Part shown: piece after piece, positions 48,046 to 57,153 of the stretch
How the letters are laid out: every line of letters begins with the position of its first letter
Position numbering within the stretch: the first letter of the stretch is position 1
Source of the DNA: Alteromonadaceae bacterium Bs31
Lineage (GTDB): Bacteria; Pseudomonadota; Gammaproteobacteria; Pseudomonadales; Cellvibrionaceae
Length of the DNA: 64,000 nucleotides
Direction: 5' to 3'
Assembly (NCBI GenBank): GCA_900177435.1
Contig: FXAI01000005.1
Location: forward strand, 277,059 to 341,058
The notes under the pieces: generated by a model
Databases searched by the model: none
Told to the model about the DNA's origin: nothing
What the model saw: the letters and a program-made list of their open reading frames with translations, nothing else
Position numbers and translations under genes: made by a program

Positions 48046-49226
48046 AAAATATTACTGTTTTTACTGGGACAAGAGCTGAATATGGACTCTTGTACTGGTT
48101 AATGAAGGATATCGATGCCACGAATGGATTGAACTTGCAGCTATTGGTTTCAGGCGCACATTTGTCTCCAGAATTTGGCTGTACTTATAAGAAAATAGAA
48201 GAGGACGGTTTCGATATAAATGAAAAGGTCGAAATAGTCTTGTCCTCAGACACCGCAGTGGGTGTCGCCAAAAGTGTTGGTTTGGGGGTGCTGGGTTTTG
48301 CTGATGCGATTTCACGTTTGAAGTCAGATGTTCTTGTTGTATTGGGGGATCGTTTCGAAGCATTAGCAGTCGCTCAAACAGCAATGTTGCTGAGAGTTCC
48401 CATACTTCACCTCCATGGTGGCGAAGTAACAGAGGGGGCATATGATGATTCAATTCGGCATGCTATTACAAAGTTAAGTTATTTTCATGGAGTCTCTACA
48501 GAAGAACATCGGAAGCGTGTGATTCAGCTTGGAGAGTCACCGGAGCGCGTTTGGAATGTCGGCGCTATGGGGTTGGACTATTTAAAACGCGGCACCTTTA
48601 TGACGTTGTCTGAGCTGAGCCGTTCAATAGGCTTTGAATTGGGCTTGCCCTTTTTCTTGGTAACGTATCACCCTGTAACGCTAGCAAAGGAAGATGCTGT
48701 ATCAACGATAATGGCACTGTTGGGTGCGCTGGATGAGTTCGTAGGGTATCAGGTGATTATCACATATCCAAATGCTGATGATGGTGGAAGGAAAATTATA
48801 CCGTTTATTGAAGACTATGTTCGGAAACGCAAAACAAAAGCTTTGGCTGTTCCTTCTCTCGGAATGGAAAGGTATTATAGTACGTTAAAGTATTGCCGAG
48901 CGGTTATCGGTAACTCTTCGAGCGGAATTATCGAGGCTCCAGCGTTTGGTACTCCTACAGTCAATATTGGTGAGCGCCAGAAAGGCAGGGTAGCTGCCGA
49001 TTCGGTAATTAGCTGCGGAGTAGGACAAATTGATATTTCGATGACTATTTCCAATGTTGTAGCTCGCGCAGAAAAAGGTGAATTTCGGAATGTCTATAAC
49101 CCATATGGTTGTGGTAATGCGAGTGAGAAGGTGATTGAGATGATAAAAAAAATCCCCGGGAGTATGTTGAAGCCGTTCCATGACTTACCTGAAGCTGCTC
49201 GCCCTGTAACAGGGGTGGACTTATGA
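48042..49226 (+). CDS. legG: Hydrolysing NDP-sugar 2-epimerase (LegG/NeuC)
   Basis: 394 residues from GTG 48042, with GGAAGG upstream and a GTGA overlap with legC. Family signatures: TGTRAEYGLLYWLMK, LHGGEVTEGAYDDSIRHAITK, NSSSGIIEAPAFGTPTVNIGERQKGR. It removes the nucleotide and inverts C2, giving a 2,4-diamino-6-deoxymannose for condensation with PEP. It overlaps legI by four bases (ATGA). Confidence 0.9.
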   Translation: MKNITVFTGTRAEYGLLYWLMKDIDATNGLNLQLLVSGAHLSPEFGCTYKKIEEDGFDINEKVEIVLSSDTAVGVAKSVGLGVLGFADAISRLKSDVLVVLGDRFEALAVAQTAMLLRVPILHLHGGEVTEGAYDDSIRHAITKLSYFHGVSTEEHRKRVIQLGESPERVWNVGAMGLDYLKRGTFMTLSELSRSIGFELGLPFFLVTYHPVTLAKEDAVSTIMALLGALDEFVGYQVIITYPNADDGGRKIIPFIEDYVRKRKTKALAVPSLGMERYYSTLKYCRAVIGNSSSGIIEAPAFGTPTVNIGERQKGRVAADSVISCGVGQIDISMTISNVVARAEKGEFRNVYNPYGCGNASEKVIEMIKKIPGSMLKPFHDLPEAARPVTGVDL

Positions 49227-50293
49227 CTCTCATCATTGCTGAGGCGGGTGTTAATCATAATGGTGATGAACATTTGGCGATCAAATTGATAGATGCTGCG
49301 CATGCTTCTGGTGCGGATGTTGTAAAGTTCCAGACATTTAGTGCAAAAAAAATGGTGACTATGGCCGCGAAGCAAGCCACGTACCAAATAGAGAATAGCC
49401 AGATTGAAGAAAGCCAGTATTCAATGCTTCGTCGTTTGGAGTTGAGTTTTGATGCTCATAAACGATTGCTTGCTCATTGTGAAAAGCTGGGGCTTGAGTT
49501 TTTGTCCACAGCTTTTGATTCTGAAAGTTTGAATTTTTTAGTTGATACTCTGGGTGTTAAAAGACTTAAAATTCCGTCTGGCGAAATTACTAACGCTCCG
49601 TTGGTACTGGAGCATGCAAAAACCGGATTGGAAATAATTGTATCAACCGGGATGGCTACATTATCCGAAATTGAGACTGTACTGGGGGTGATAGCCTTTG
49701 GTTATTTGGGGGCGAAAGGAGCACCTGGAAAAAAGGCTTTTGAAGAAGCTTATCAATCAGATGAAGGGCTGGCTCTATTGAGGGAAAGGGTTTCGATTCT
49801 GCATTGTACAACTGAGTACCCTGCACCAACAGAAGAAGTGAATTTATCCGTGATGAAGACTTTAAATCGAGCATTTGGCTTGAAGGTCGGTTACTCGGAT
49901 CATACCCAAGGCACTGATATTCCCATCGCTGCTGTTGCGATGGGCGCAGAAATTATAGAGAAGCATTTTACGCTAGATCGAAATTTGGAGGGGCCTGATC
50001 ACAAGGCATCTCTAGAACCCGATGAATTAAATAATATGGTTAAGTCAATTCGAAAAGTGGAAGTCGCAATTGGTGATGGGGTTAAGAGACCCACAAAGTC
50101 TGAAATTAATAACAAGGTGATTGCTCGAAAGAGTTTGGTTGCAGGGAGGTCGATTTCTCAGGGAGAGATACTCTCGAGCGATAGCATAGACGTGAAAAGA
50201 CCTGGCTGCGGTATGTCTCCTATGGAGTATTGGGACGTGTTAGGAAGAGAGTCATCATCCACTTACTCTGCCGGCGAAGCTTTAGATGAGTAA
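49223..50293 (+). CDS. legI: Legionaminic acid synthase (NeuB family)
   Basis: 356 residues: NeuB TIM barrel (IAEAGVNHNGDEHLAIKLID, KIPSGEITNAPLV, HCTTEYPAP, GYSDHTQGTDIPIAAVAMGA) and a C-terminal antifreeze-like SAF domain (ARKSLVAGRSISQGEIL). It condenses the diaminosugar with PEP to a nine-carbon acid. Family members also make sialic and pseudaminic acid; the legionaminic assignment follows from LegC/PtmE neighbours. Confidence 0.9.
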   Translation: MTLIIAEAGVNHNGDEHLAIKLIDAAHASGADVVKFQTFSAKKMVTMAAKQATYQIENSQIEESQYSMLRRLELSFDAHKRLLAHCEKLGLEFLSTAFDSESLNFLVDTLGVKRLKIPSGEITNAPLVLEHAKTGLEIIVSTGMATLSEIETVLGVIAFGYLGAKGAPGKKAFEEAYQSDEGLALLRERVSILHCTTEYPAPTEEVNLSVMKTLNRAFGLKVGYSDHTQGTDIPIAAVAMGAEIIEKHFTLDRNLEGPDHKASLEPDELNNMVKSIRKVEVAIGDGVKRPTKSEINNKVIARKSLVAGRSISQGEILSSDSIDVKRPGCGMSPMEYWDVLGRESSSTYSAGEALDE

Positions 50294-50927
50294 GCCCTTG
50301 ATTCTGATTGGTGGGGGGGGCCATGCGAGTGTCCTCACTGATATCATATTGTCTCAGGGACAAAATATTCTGGCTGTCATATCCCCTTGTGAAATAGAAA
50401 GTAGAAGCGTATTTGCGGGCATCCGGCATATTAAAGAAGAAAGAGAAATCAGTGAATTTTCTCCAGAGGAAGTTCTTTGTGTTAATGCAATAGGTATGCT
50501 GCCTAACTCTGAACAGCGAAAAACTATCGCAAATCGATATCGCTCACTGGGATATCGGTTTGCTAGCGTAATTGCAAAGTCTGCTCAAATATCTCAGTTT
50601 TCTTTTTTGGATGATGGTGTTCAGGTCTTGCAGGGGGCCGTCATCCAGGCGGGAGCTGTAATTGGGGCGGGTTCAATAGTTAATACAGGAGCTGTTATAG
50701 ATCACGATTCGGTTCTTGGGGCGCTAAACCATATTGCGTCGGGCGCTCGAATCTGTGGCGGCGTGACACTGGAAGACGAAGTGTTTGTTGGTGCAGGAGC
50801 GACCATAACTCAGTCTGTGAATATTGGTAGGGGAGCTGTAGTGGGGGCGGGAGCGATTGTGAATAAGAATATTGTCTCCTACGGAACGATATACCCCCCT
50901 AAGCCTTTTTTGAGAGTTAAAGAATGA
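50286..50927 (+). CDS. NeuD/PglD-type sugar acyltransferase
   Basis: 213 residues. N-terminal nucleotide-sugar-binding fold (LILIGGGGHASVLTDIIL) and a left-handed beta-helix of hexapeptide repeats (about 95-190). Probably acetylates the 4-amino group of the sugar precursor (a LegH function) or an O-position of the product. It overlaps legI by eight bases and the next gene by four. Confidence 0.85.
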   Translation: MSKPLILIGGGGHASVLTDIILSQGQNILAVISPCEIESRSVFAGIRHIKEEREISEFSPEEVLCVNAIGMLPNSEQRKTIANRYRSLGYRFASVIAKSAQISQFSFLDDGVQVLQGAVIQAGAVIGAGSIVNTGAVIDHDSVLGALNHIASGARICGGVTLEDEVFVGAGATITQSVNIGRGAVVGAGAIVNKNIVSYGTIYPPKPFLRVKE

Positions 50928-51982
50928 TCGAAAGTTGGAATAGAATTGTCATTACTCCTGATTTCACGATTCGAGAAGCCTGGCGTGTATTGGACAAAGA
51001 GGGCTTGAGAATTATAGTAATTGTTGGGGATGGTGGGAGGCTATTGGGGACCGTTACTGATGGTGATATTCGTCGAGGGCTACTTTCTGATGTCGATATC
51101 GAAGACCCTATTCAATCTGTTATGAATTCCGCTCCTATTGTGGTGGAACCAGGGAAGTCATTTGAAGAGTTAATCGATTTGATGGAGGAGTTACGCCTTT
51201 TGGCTTTGCCGGTGGTGGATGAGGGGCGGCTTGTTGGGGTGGCGGTACTGCAAGAACTGTTAGATAAGCCAGTTTTGGAGAATCCCGTATTCTTAATGGC
51301 CGGTGGCTTCGGTAGTCGGCTCCGGCCTTTGACGGACGGTTGCCCTAAGCCGATGCTGAAAATTGGCAACAAACCGATACTTGAAATAGCGATTAACAGA
51401 TTTAAGAAAGCCGGATTTCGTAATTTCTATATATCTATTCACTACCTCCCTCATCTAATTCAAGATTATTTCGGCGATGGCTCAGGTGTTGGTGTGAACA
51501 TAAGGTATGTCCACGAAGATCAGCCGCTCGGTACTGGAGGTGCTCTTGGCCTCTTACCTCTGGATATACCAAGTGATTTGCCTGTTATAGTTATGAATGG
51601 CGATATTCTGACAAAGATTAACATTAACCGACTGCTCGATTTTCATGAGTCTAACTCCGCTGATGCGACTATGTGCGTTAGGGAGTATGAGTATCAGATA
51701 CCTTATGGGGTGATTAATGGAAGCGGAAGTACTGTAATTAGTATGGAGGAAAAACCAACTCAAAGGTTCTCAGTTAACGCTGGTATTTATGTGGTTTCTC
51801 CGTCGATTGTTCGGTCGGTTCCGAAAAACAGGAGGGTTGATTTGCCCTCACTACTTGAGGAGAAAATATCTAAAGGAGCAAATATCTGCATGTTTCCATT
51901 TCATGAGTACTGGTTAGATATCGGGCGAGTAGAAGATTTTAATAGAGCTCAAACAGATATTCATACCTTAGGGTTACTATGA
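50924..51982 (+). CDS. ptmE: CBS-domain nucleotidyltransferase (PtmE-type GlcN-1-P guanylyltransferase)
   Basis: 352 residues. A pair of CBS domains (about 1-115, with LGTVTDGDIRRGLL) precedes a sugar-phosphate nucleotidyltransferase (FLMAGGFGSRLRPLTDGCPKPML, VMNGDILTKIN, MEEKPTQRFSVNAGIYV). In Campylobacter legionaminic acid synthesis PtmE makes the GDP-linked starting sugar. The same role is inferred here. Adjacent to LegI and LegF. Confidence 0.85.
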   Translation: MIESWNRIVITPDFTIREAWRVLDKEGLRIIVIVGDGGRLLGTVTDGDIRRGLLSDVDIEDPIQSVMNSAPIVVEPGKSFEELIDLMEELRLLALPVVDEGRLVGVAVLQELLDKPVLENPVFLMAGGFGSRLRPLTDGCPKPMLKIGNKPILEIAINRFKKAGFRNFYISIHYLPHLIQDYFGDGSGVGVNIRYVHEDQPLGTGGALGLLPLDIPSDLPVIVMNGDILTKININRLLDFHESNSADATMCVREYEYQIPYGVINGSGSTVISMEEKPTQRFSVNAGIYVVSPSIVRSVPKNRRVDLPSLLEEKISKGANICMFPFHEYWLDIGRVEDFNRAQTDIHTLGLL

Positions 51983-52668
51983 TACCGAAGGGGAAGGTTC
52001 TCGCTATCGTGCCTGCCAGAGGTGGGAGTAAAGGATTGCCAGGGAAAAATATTAAGGAGTTGGGGGGAGAGCCTCTTATTTACTGGACGGTGAGTGCCGC
52101 TCTAAGTTCTGAAAAAGTCGATTCGGTTGTGGTGTCGACTGATTGCTCTCAAATCGCTGAAGCTGCTCGGCAAGCGGGTGCGAGAGTGCCATATATGAGG
52201 CCTGCTAACATATCTACAGATTCTGCTACTAGTGCGGAAGTTGTGTTACATGCGCTTGAAGAGGTTGGCGCTGAATATGATGTTGTCGTGTTGTTGCAAC
52301 CAACTTCTCCATTTCGTACTACCGAAGATATCGATAAGGCTATTTCTCTTTTGGATTTTGATGACGAGAATGCATCCGTTGTTAGCGTATGCAAATCTGA
52401 TAAGAGTCCTTACTGGATGTTCTGGAAGGGAAAAAATGGAACTTTAGAGCCAGTAATGAAAGATGAGCATACATATTTTCGACGTCAAGACTTGAAAGAC
52501 GCTTATTTATTGAATGGCGCGATATATGTGTTCTTAAAAAATAGCTTTTTAAAGCACAAAAAGTTTGTTTTTAAGAGCACTGTAATGTACGAAATGAGTA
52601 AGTTGACATCAGTAGACATTGATGATGAGTTAGATTTTAAGTTTGCCAGATCAAATTGGGAGAGATAA
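51979..52668 (+). CDS. legF: CMP-nonulosonate cytidylyltransferase (LegF/NeuA)
   Basis: 229 residues with the CMP-sialate synthetase signature VPARGGSKGLPGKN and LLQPTSPFRTTEDI. It activates the nine-carbon acid with CTP for transfer. Starts in an ATGA overlap with the PtmE-type gene. Confidence 0.9.
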   Translation: MIPKGKVLAIVPARGGSKGLPGKNIKELGGEPLIYWTVSAALSSEKVDSVVVSTDCSQIAEAARQAGARVPYMRPANISTDSATSAEVVLHALEEVGAEYDVVVLLQPTSPFRTTEDIDKAISLLDFDDENASVVSVCKSDKSPYWMFWKGKNGTLEPVMKDEHTYFRRQDLKDAYLLNGAIYVFLKNSFLKHKKFVFKSTVMYEMSKLTSVDIDDELDFKFARSNWER

Positions 52669-52669
52669 T

Positions 52670-53836
52670 GTGAAACGCGATATTCAAAAAATGTACGACC
52701 TTCCATCAGAAGTAAAGTTTTGTAAAAAGTGCACTGTATCTAATCAAAGACCAAGAATTACTTTTGATGAAAATGGGATATGTAGTGCTTGTAATTTCGC
52801 AGAATTCAAATTGAATGGGATAGATTGGGAAGCTCGTGAAGCAGAGCTTCAAGCACTTTGTGATAAACACCGGAAAAATGATGGGCGGTATGATGTGATT
52901 GTACCTTGTAGCGGAGGTAAAGACGGTAGTTTTGTCTCGCACATGCTCAAATATAAGTATGGTATGAATCCTTTATGTGTTACGTGGGCACCGCTTCTGG
53001 CAACAGAGTTAGGGCGAAAGAATTTGGATAATTTTATTGCAGCGGGTTTTGATCATGTTTTGGGAACCCCAAACCCTAAGGTTACCAGAAGGCTGACTCA
53101 GCTGGCTTTTCGGTATATTGGTGATCCTTTTCAGCCTTTTATCTATGGTCAAACTAACTTTCCTTTGAAAGTAGCAGTCCAGAATGATGTGGCATTAATT
53201 ATGTACGGAGAAAATGGAGAGGTTGAATATGGCGGATCCATGAAAAACGCCTTCAAGCCGACTAGGGAAATAGCAGACCATGATGGCCACTATTTCTCGG
53301 GTAAGCCTCCTGAATTTTGGGAGGATCACGGAGTTTCTAGAGCTGATCTCGCACCTTTTCAGGCTCCACCGATCCAGAAAATTCGTGATAATAAAACAGA
53401 AATTCACTTTTTCAGTTACTACAAAATATGGGATCCTCAGGAGTGTTATTACTATGCTCGAGAGAATACCGGGTTTACCCCAAATACAGAAAGGTCTGAA
53501 GGGACATATTCTAAATACGCCAGTTTGGATGATCAAATTGATGGCTTTCATTACTATTTAGCATATATTAAATTTGGAATAGGGCGAGCCACGTCCGATA
53601 CAGCACATGAAATTAGAGATGGAAAGATTGATAGGCAAGAAGGAATCGCTCTTGTAAAACGTTATGATGGTGAGTTCCCAGCTAAATATTACGAAGTGTT
53701 TAAAGATTACTGTGAAATAACAGACGAAGAATTTGATTCTGTTGTTGACAGTTGGAGGAACGACCACCTTTGGGAAAAGGTTGATGGAGAATGGGCGTTA
53801 AAAAAGGCTATTTATGATGAGTTAAATAGAGGTTAA
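52670..53836 (+). CDS. N-acetyl sugar amidotransferase (WbpG/PseA/PtmG type)
   Basis: 388 residues from GTG 52670, one base after the legF stop, with GGGAGAG upstream. An N-terminal zinc-type Cys cluster (FCKKCTVSNQ...ICSACNF) precedes a PP-loop ATPase motif (VPCSGGKDGSF, near residue 85). The family turns N-acetyl into acetamidino groups on sugars using ammonia from a HisH/HisF pair. Both partners follow at once. The likely product is an acetamidino derivative of the nonulosonic acid or a precursor; this is inference. Confidence 0.85.
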   Translation: MKRDIQKMYDLPSEVKFCKKCTVSNQRPRITFDENGICSACNFAEFKLNGIDWEAREAELQALCDKHRKNDGRYDVIVPCSGGKDGSFVSHMLKYKYGMNPLCVTWAPLLATELGRKNLDNFIAAGFDHVLGTPNPKVTRRLTQLAFRYIGDPFQPFIYGQTNFPLKVAVQNDVALIMYGENGEVEYGGSMKNAFKPTREIADHDGHYFSGKPPEFWEDHGVSRADLAPFQAPPIQKIRDNKTEIHFFSYYKIWDPQECYYYARENTGFTPNTERSEGTYSKYASLDDQIDGFHYYLAYIKFGIGRATSDTAHEIRDGKIDRQEGIALVKRYDGEFPAKYYEVFKDYCEITDEEFDSVVDSWRNDHLWEKVDGEWALKKAIYDELNRG

Positions 53837-53839
53837 CTG

Positions 53840-54607
53840 ATGAAAAATATTCGGTTAATCGCTCGTCTTGATGTTAAGGGGCAGTTCCTAATTAAGGGGG
53901 TTCATTTGGAAGGGTTACGGAAGATAGGTAACCCCCAGGAGTATGCTTTGAAATACTACCAGGCTGGAGCCGATGAATTAATTTACATGGATGTGGTTGC
54001 TAGTTTGTATGGGCGGAATAATATTCGTGATATTGTTGAAAGAACTGCGGAAAATGTGTTTATACCGATTACAGTTGGTGGAGGAATTCGTAGTGTGTCT
54101 GACGCACGAGACTTGCTGAGAAGTGGCGCCGATAAGGTGGCAATTAATACCGCAGCAATCCAGTCGCCGATGCTTCTTACTGAGATTGCAGAGGTCTTTG
54201 GAACTCAGAGTGTAGTTTTAAGTGTTGAGGCAACGAAACAGCCAGATTCAAGTTGGGTTGCTTATACCGACAATGGCAGAGAGCGCTCTAAGTATGAAGT
54301 ATTGGAATGGGTGCAGAAGGCTATTGAGTTGGGTGCTGGTGAGATTTTATTGACATCAGTAGATCGGGAGGGGACTTGTCATGGGTTCGATTTGGAGCTT
54401 GTCCGCTACGTATCAGAAGAAATTAATGTTCCATTGATTCTTAGCGGTGGTATGGGAGCTTTAAATGATGTTGCTCAAGCTGTCAGAAGTGGCGCTGATG
54501 CTGTGGCGATGGCTTCAGTTTTACATTATGAACATTTGAGCTTAGAGGATATACGAGCAGAGGCAAAAGCCACAGGGTTACACGTGAGGCAAGTCGAATG
54601 GAAATAG
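53840..54607 (+). CDS. hisF: HisF-like ammonia-channelling subunit (not for histidine)
   Basis: 255 residues, full HisF barrel. Asp11 (ARLDVKGQ) is kept, but the second catalytic acid of the cyclase, Asp130 in VSIDAKR of ordinary HisF, is Glu here (VVLSVEATK, residue 130). TSVDREGT is retained. This fits a protein that only passes ammonia from HisH to the amidotransferase. It lies three bases after the amidotransferase and overlaps hisH by ten bases. Confidence 0.87.
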   Translation: MKNIRLIARLDVKGQFLIKGVHLEGLRKIGNPQEYALKYYQAGADELIYMDVVASLYGRNNIRDIVERTAENVFIPITVGGGIRSVSDARDLLRSGADKVAINTAAIQSPMLLTEIAEVFGTQSVVLSVEATKQPDSSWVAYTDNGRERSKYEVLEWVQKAIELGAGEILLTSVDREGTCHGFDLELVRYVSEEINVPLILSGGMGALNDVAQAVRSGADAVAMASVLHYEHLSLEDIRAEAKATGLHVRQVEWK

Positions 54608-55224
54608 CTGTTTTAGATTACGGCGCTGGAAACCTACGAAATGTTTGCAGGGCAATTGAGCACCTTGGTTACCAGCATTGTTTGGTGAGAACAGCTGGCG
54701 ACTTGAAGACTATTGATAAATTAATTATTCCTGGTGTCGGAGCGTTCAAGGTAGCGATGAAACAGCTGAAGGAGCGCGGATTAGTCGAGGCGATTCAGGA
54801 ATATGCGCAACAGTCAAAGCCACTGTTGGGTATATGTTTAGGGATGCAACTGCTATTCGATCGTAGTAGCGAACTAGGTGAGACTGAAGGGTTGGGGTTG
54901 ATTAGAGGATCTGTTGAAGTGATTCCCGATACTGATGTTGAAGGAGGCGCAATGAAGGTCCCACACATTGGATGGAATGAGCTGGAGTTTGACCTACCTG
55001 CTGCAGAAGTTATACAGCAAATTCGGGAGCTGTCGCCCGTCTACTTTGTCCATTCATATAGAGCGGTTGATGTCTCTTATGAAAACCTTGTAGCTCATTG
55101 TGTGTACGGTGGTGAAACGATTCCTGCGATTGTCCAGAAAGGGAGTGTAGTAGGCTGCCAGTTTCACCCTGAAAAGAGCGGATATGTCGGCTTGCGTATT
55201 CTTAGCGGCTTTTTGGGAGATTGA
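54598..55224 (+). CDS. hisH: HisH-like glutamine amidotransferase
   Basis: 208 residues, class I glutaminase with nucleophile Cys80 (LLGICLGMQLLFD) and the His/Glu pair in CQFHPEKS. It would release ammonia from glutamine for the HisF-like and WbpG-like proteins encoded just upstream. Paralogues of this kind occur in O-antigen loci of Pseudomonas and Legionella. Confidence 0.9.
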   Translation: MEIAVLDYGAGNLRNVCRAIEHLGYQHCLVRTAGDLKTIDKLIIPGVGAFKVAMKQLKERGLVEAIQEYAQQSKPLLGICLGMQLLFDRSSELGETEGLGLIRGSVEVIPDTDVEGGAMKVPHIGWNELEFDLPAAEVIQQIRELSPVYFVHSYRAVDVSYENLVAHCVYGGETIPAIVQKGSVVGCQFHPEKSGYVGLRILSGFLGD

Positions 55225-55226
55225 AT

Positions 55227-56204
55227 ATGAATGTTATGATTGTGGGCGCAGGTCAGCTCGGTAGCAGGCACTTGCAGGCATGCGTAAAAATTAGAGATAG
55301 ATTGAATATACTGGTAATCGACCAATCAGTAGAGTCCTTGAAGCTTGCGGAATCAAGGGCAAAAGAGGTTTCCACATATGGTTATCACAATGTAACTTTT
55401 TGCAGCGCTTTGGAAAATATCGCAGAAAAATTTGATATAGAAGTGCTTATACTCGCAACAGGTGCGGAGTCTCGTTTCAGTATCCTTGATGATATTTTGT
55501 GTTCGTTTAAAGTAAAGCACGCGGTTCTTGAAAAGGTTTTGTTTCAAGATTTACATTCATACGATTTAGCTGCCTCGCTCTTGATGAAAAATGGTGTGAA
55601 TGCGTATGTGAATTGCCCCCTGAGAACATACCCGTTCTTTGAGAGAGTTAAGGCCGAGTTGTTTAATCGGGATCTTCCTGTTTCCATAAAATACCGTGGA
55701 GGTGAGTGGGTTGGTTTGGCTTGTAATTCTATTCACTATATTGATCTGTTGCGATTTCTGTCATCTTCTAAAGTATTAAGAGTTGATGTGTCTGGTTTGG
55801 ACGAGGAAATTATTCCCAGTAAGAGAGTCGGCAATATAGAGTTTACAGGGGGTCTTGTTGTTGATTACTCGGATGGTTCTAAGTTGTTTGTGCAGTCGAT
55901 TAAAGGTAGTCAAGAAGAATCTATTATTATGTTGGGCTGTGGTGGTACCACTATTGAGATTGAAGAGCTTACTGGAAATTTTACTATAAGTGTAGATGGC
56001 ACGATTAAAGAGGTGGGGCAGTATGACTTGGTATATCAGAGTGATTTGACGAAAGAGCTTGTCGAAAGTTTGATTAATTTTGGAACGTGTTGTCTCACCA
56101 CTTATGAGGAGTCCTCTACGCTTCATCGCCCATTTATCGAAGCGTTGTTGGAATTTTACACCATTCGAAGTGGGGTGAAACAGGAGCATTTACCGATTAC
56201 TTAG
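55227..56204 (+). CDS. Gfo/Idh/MocA oxidoreductase (first of two)
   Basis: 325 residues from ATG 55227 (GGGAG seven bases upstream). Rossmann motif VMIVGAGQLGSRHLQAC and the C-terminal alpha/beta domain of the family. The usual EKP motif reads EKV (AVLEKVLF), so catalysis may differ. Substrate unknown; a keto-sugar or nonulosonate is likely from context. Confidence 0.75.
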   Translation: MNVMIVGAGQLGSRHLQACVKIRDRLNILVIDQSVESLKLAESRAKEVSTYGYHNVTFCSALENIAEKFDIEVLILATGAESRFSILDDILCSFKVKHAVLEKVLFQDLHSYDLAASLLMKNGVNAYVNCPLRTYPFFERVKAELFNRDLPVSIKYRGGEWVGLACNSIHYIDLLRFLSSSKVLRVDVSGLDEEIIPSKRVGNIEFTGGLVVDYSDGSKLFVQSIKGSQEESIIMLGCGGTTIEIEELTGNFTISVDGTIKEVGQYDLVYQSDLTKELVESLINFGTCCLTTYEESSTLHRPFIEALLEFYTIRSGVKQEHLPIT

Positions 56205-56215
56205 GAGGATTATAT

Positions 56216-57151
56216 ATGCTTTATTTAATAGGGGCGGGATATATGGCAAGCGAGTATGCCAAGGTTCTTTCCGCCATGGATATGGAGTTTCAGATAGTAG
56301 GCAGGAGTGAGGTGCGCGTTGCTGGGCTGTCAAACGATTATGGGGTTGCTGGCTATTCTGGCGGGGTGGAATCCTTTGTGCAGAAAAATAGCAATTTTGA
56401 TGATGATTCCGCAATAGTATGCACTCCGTGTGAGACACTGAGTGATATAACACTCCAGCTTCTCAACGCTGGGTTCAAAAAAATCCTTTTGGAGAAGCCT
56501 GGGGCATTGTCAATTCATGATCTTGAGAAAATAAAATCGAATTCAGAGGTGAATAATGCTCTTGTCCAAATTGGCTATAATCGGAGGTTTTACCAGGCTA
56601 CTATAGAGCTGCGAAATCGGTTGAAAAACGAAGAGTTGATAGCAGCAAATTTTGAAATCACTGAGTGGGCACATATTGTAGAAAAGGAGGTTTGCGCTAG
56701 CGAAGTTAAGCAGAAGTGGGTTTATTCAAATACTTCTCATGTTATAGACCTTGTGCAATATATCGCTGGAAGCTTTGTCGATCTCTCGGTTTATAACTCT
56801 GGTTCACTTAGTTGGCACTCTTCTAGTTCGAGATTTGTGGGAGCGGGAAAAACGCAATGCGGCGTGCTCGTTTCTTATTGTGGCTATTGGGATGGGCCTG
56901 GCAGATGGTCGGCTGAGTTTGTTACAACAGAGAATCGTTATATTCTGCGCCCAATGGAAAAATTGCAAGTCCAGCAGAAAGGTAGCGTGGCCATCCAACC
57001 TTGCCAAGATGTTAATTATCAGTTGGATGAAAAGTTTAAGCCGGGAATCTATATGCAAGTTGAAAGCTTTCTTGGGGCCGGCGAAGGTTTGTGTTCGATA
57101 GCCTCGCAAATAGCTTCATTTCGTACTTTTTCAAAAATAGCCAGATATTGA
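56216..57151 (+). CDS. Gfo/Idh/MocA oxidoreductase (second of two)
   Basis: 311 residues from ATG 56216, with TAGGAGG upstream. N-terminal YLIGAGYMASEYAKVL and the intact EKPG motif (ILLEKPGALS). It differs enough from the preceding gene not to be a recent duplicate. It probably reduces or oxidises a sugar of the polysaccharide. Confidence 0.75.
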   Translation: MLYLIGAGYMASEYAKVLSAMDMEFQIVGRSEVRVAGLSNDYGVAGYSGGVESFVQKNSNFDDDSAIVCTPCETLSDITLQLLNAGFKKILLEKPGALSIHDLEKIKSNSEVNNALVQIGYNRRFYQATIELRNRLKNEELIAANFEITEWAHIVEKEVCASEVKQKWVYSNTSHVIDLVQYIAGSFVDLSVYNSGSLSWHSSSSRFVGAGKTQCGVLVSYCGYWDGPGRWSAEFVTTENRYILRPMEKLQVQQKGSVAIQPCQDVNYQLDEKFKPGIYMQVESFLGAGEGLCSIASQIASFRTFSKIARY

Positions 57152-57153
57152 GT

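Noticed and set aside
46891..52668. Pseudaminic acid pathway
   Set aside because: A hydrolysing 2-epimerase (LegG/NeuC type) and a PtmE-type CBS nucleotidyltransferase are present, while a PseG-type hydrolase and PseH-type acetyltransferase were not recognised.
53840..55224. Histidine biosynthesis operon
   Set aside because: No other his gene is near, the HisF acid at position 130 is changed, and the neighbours are sugar genes.
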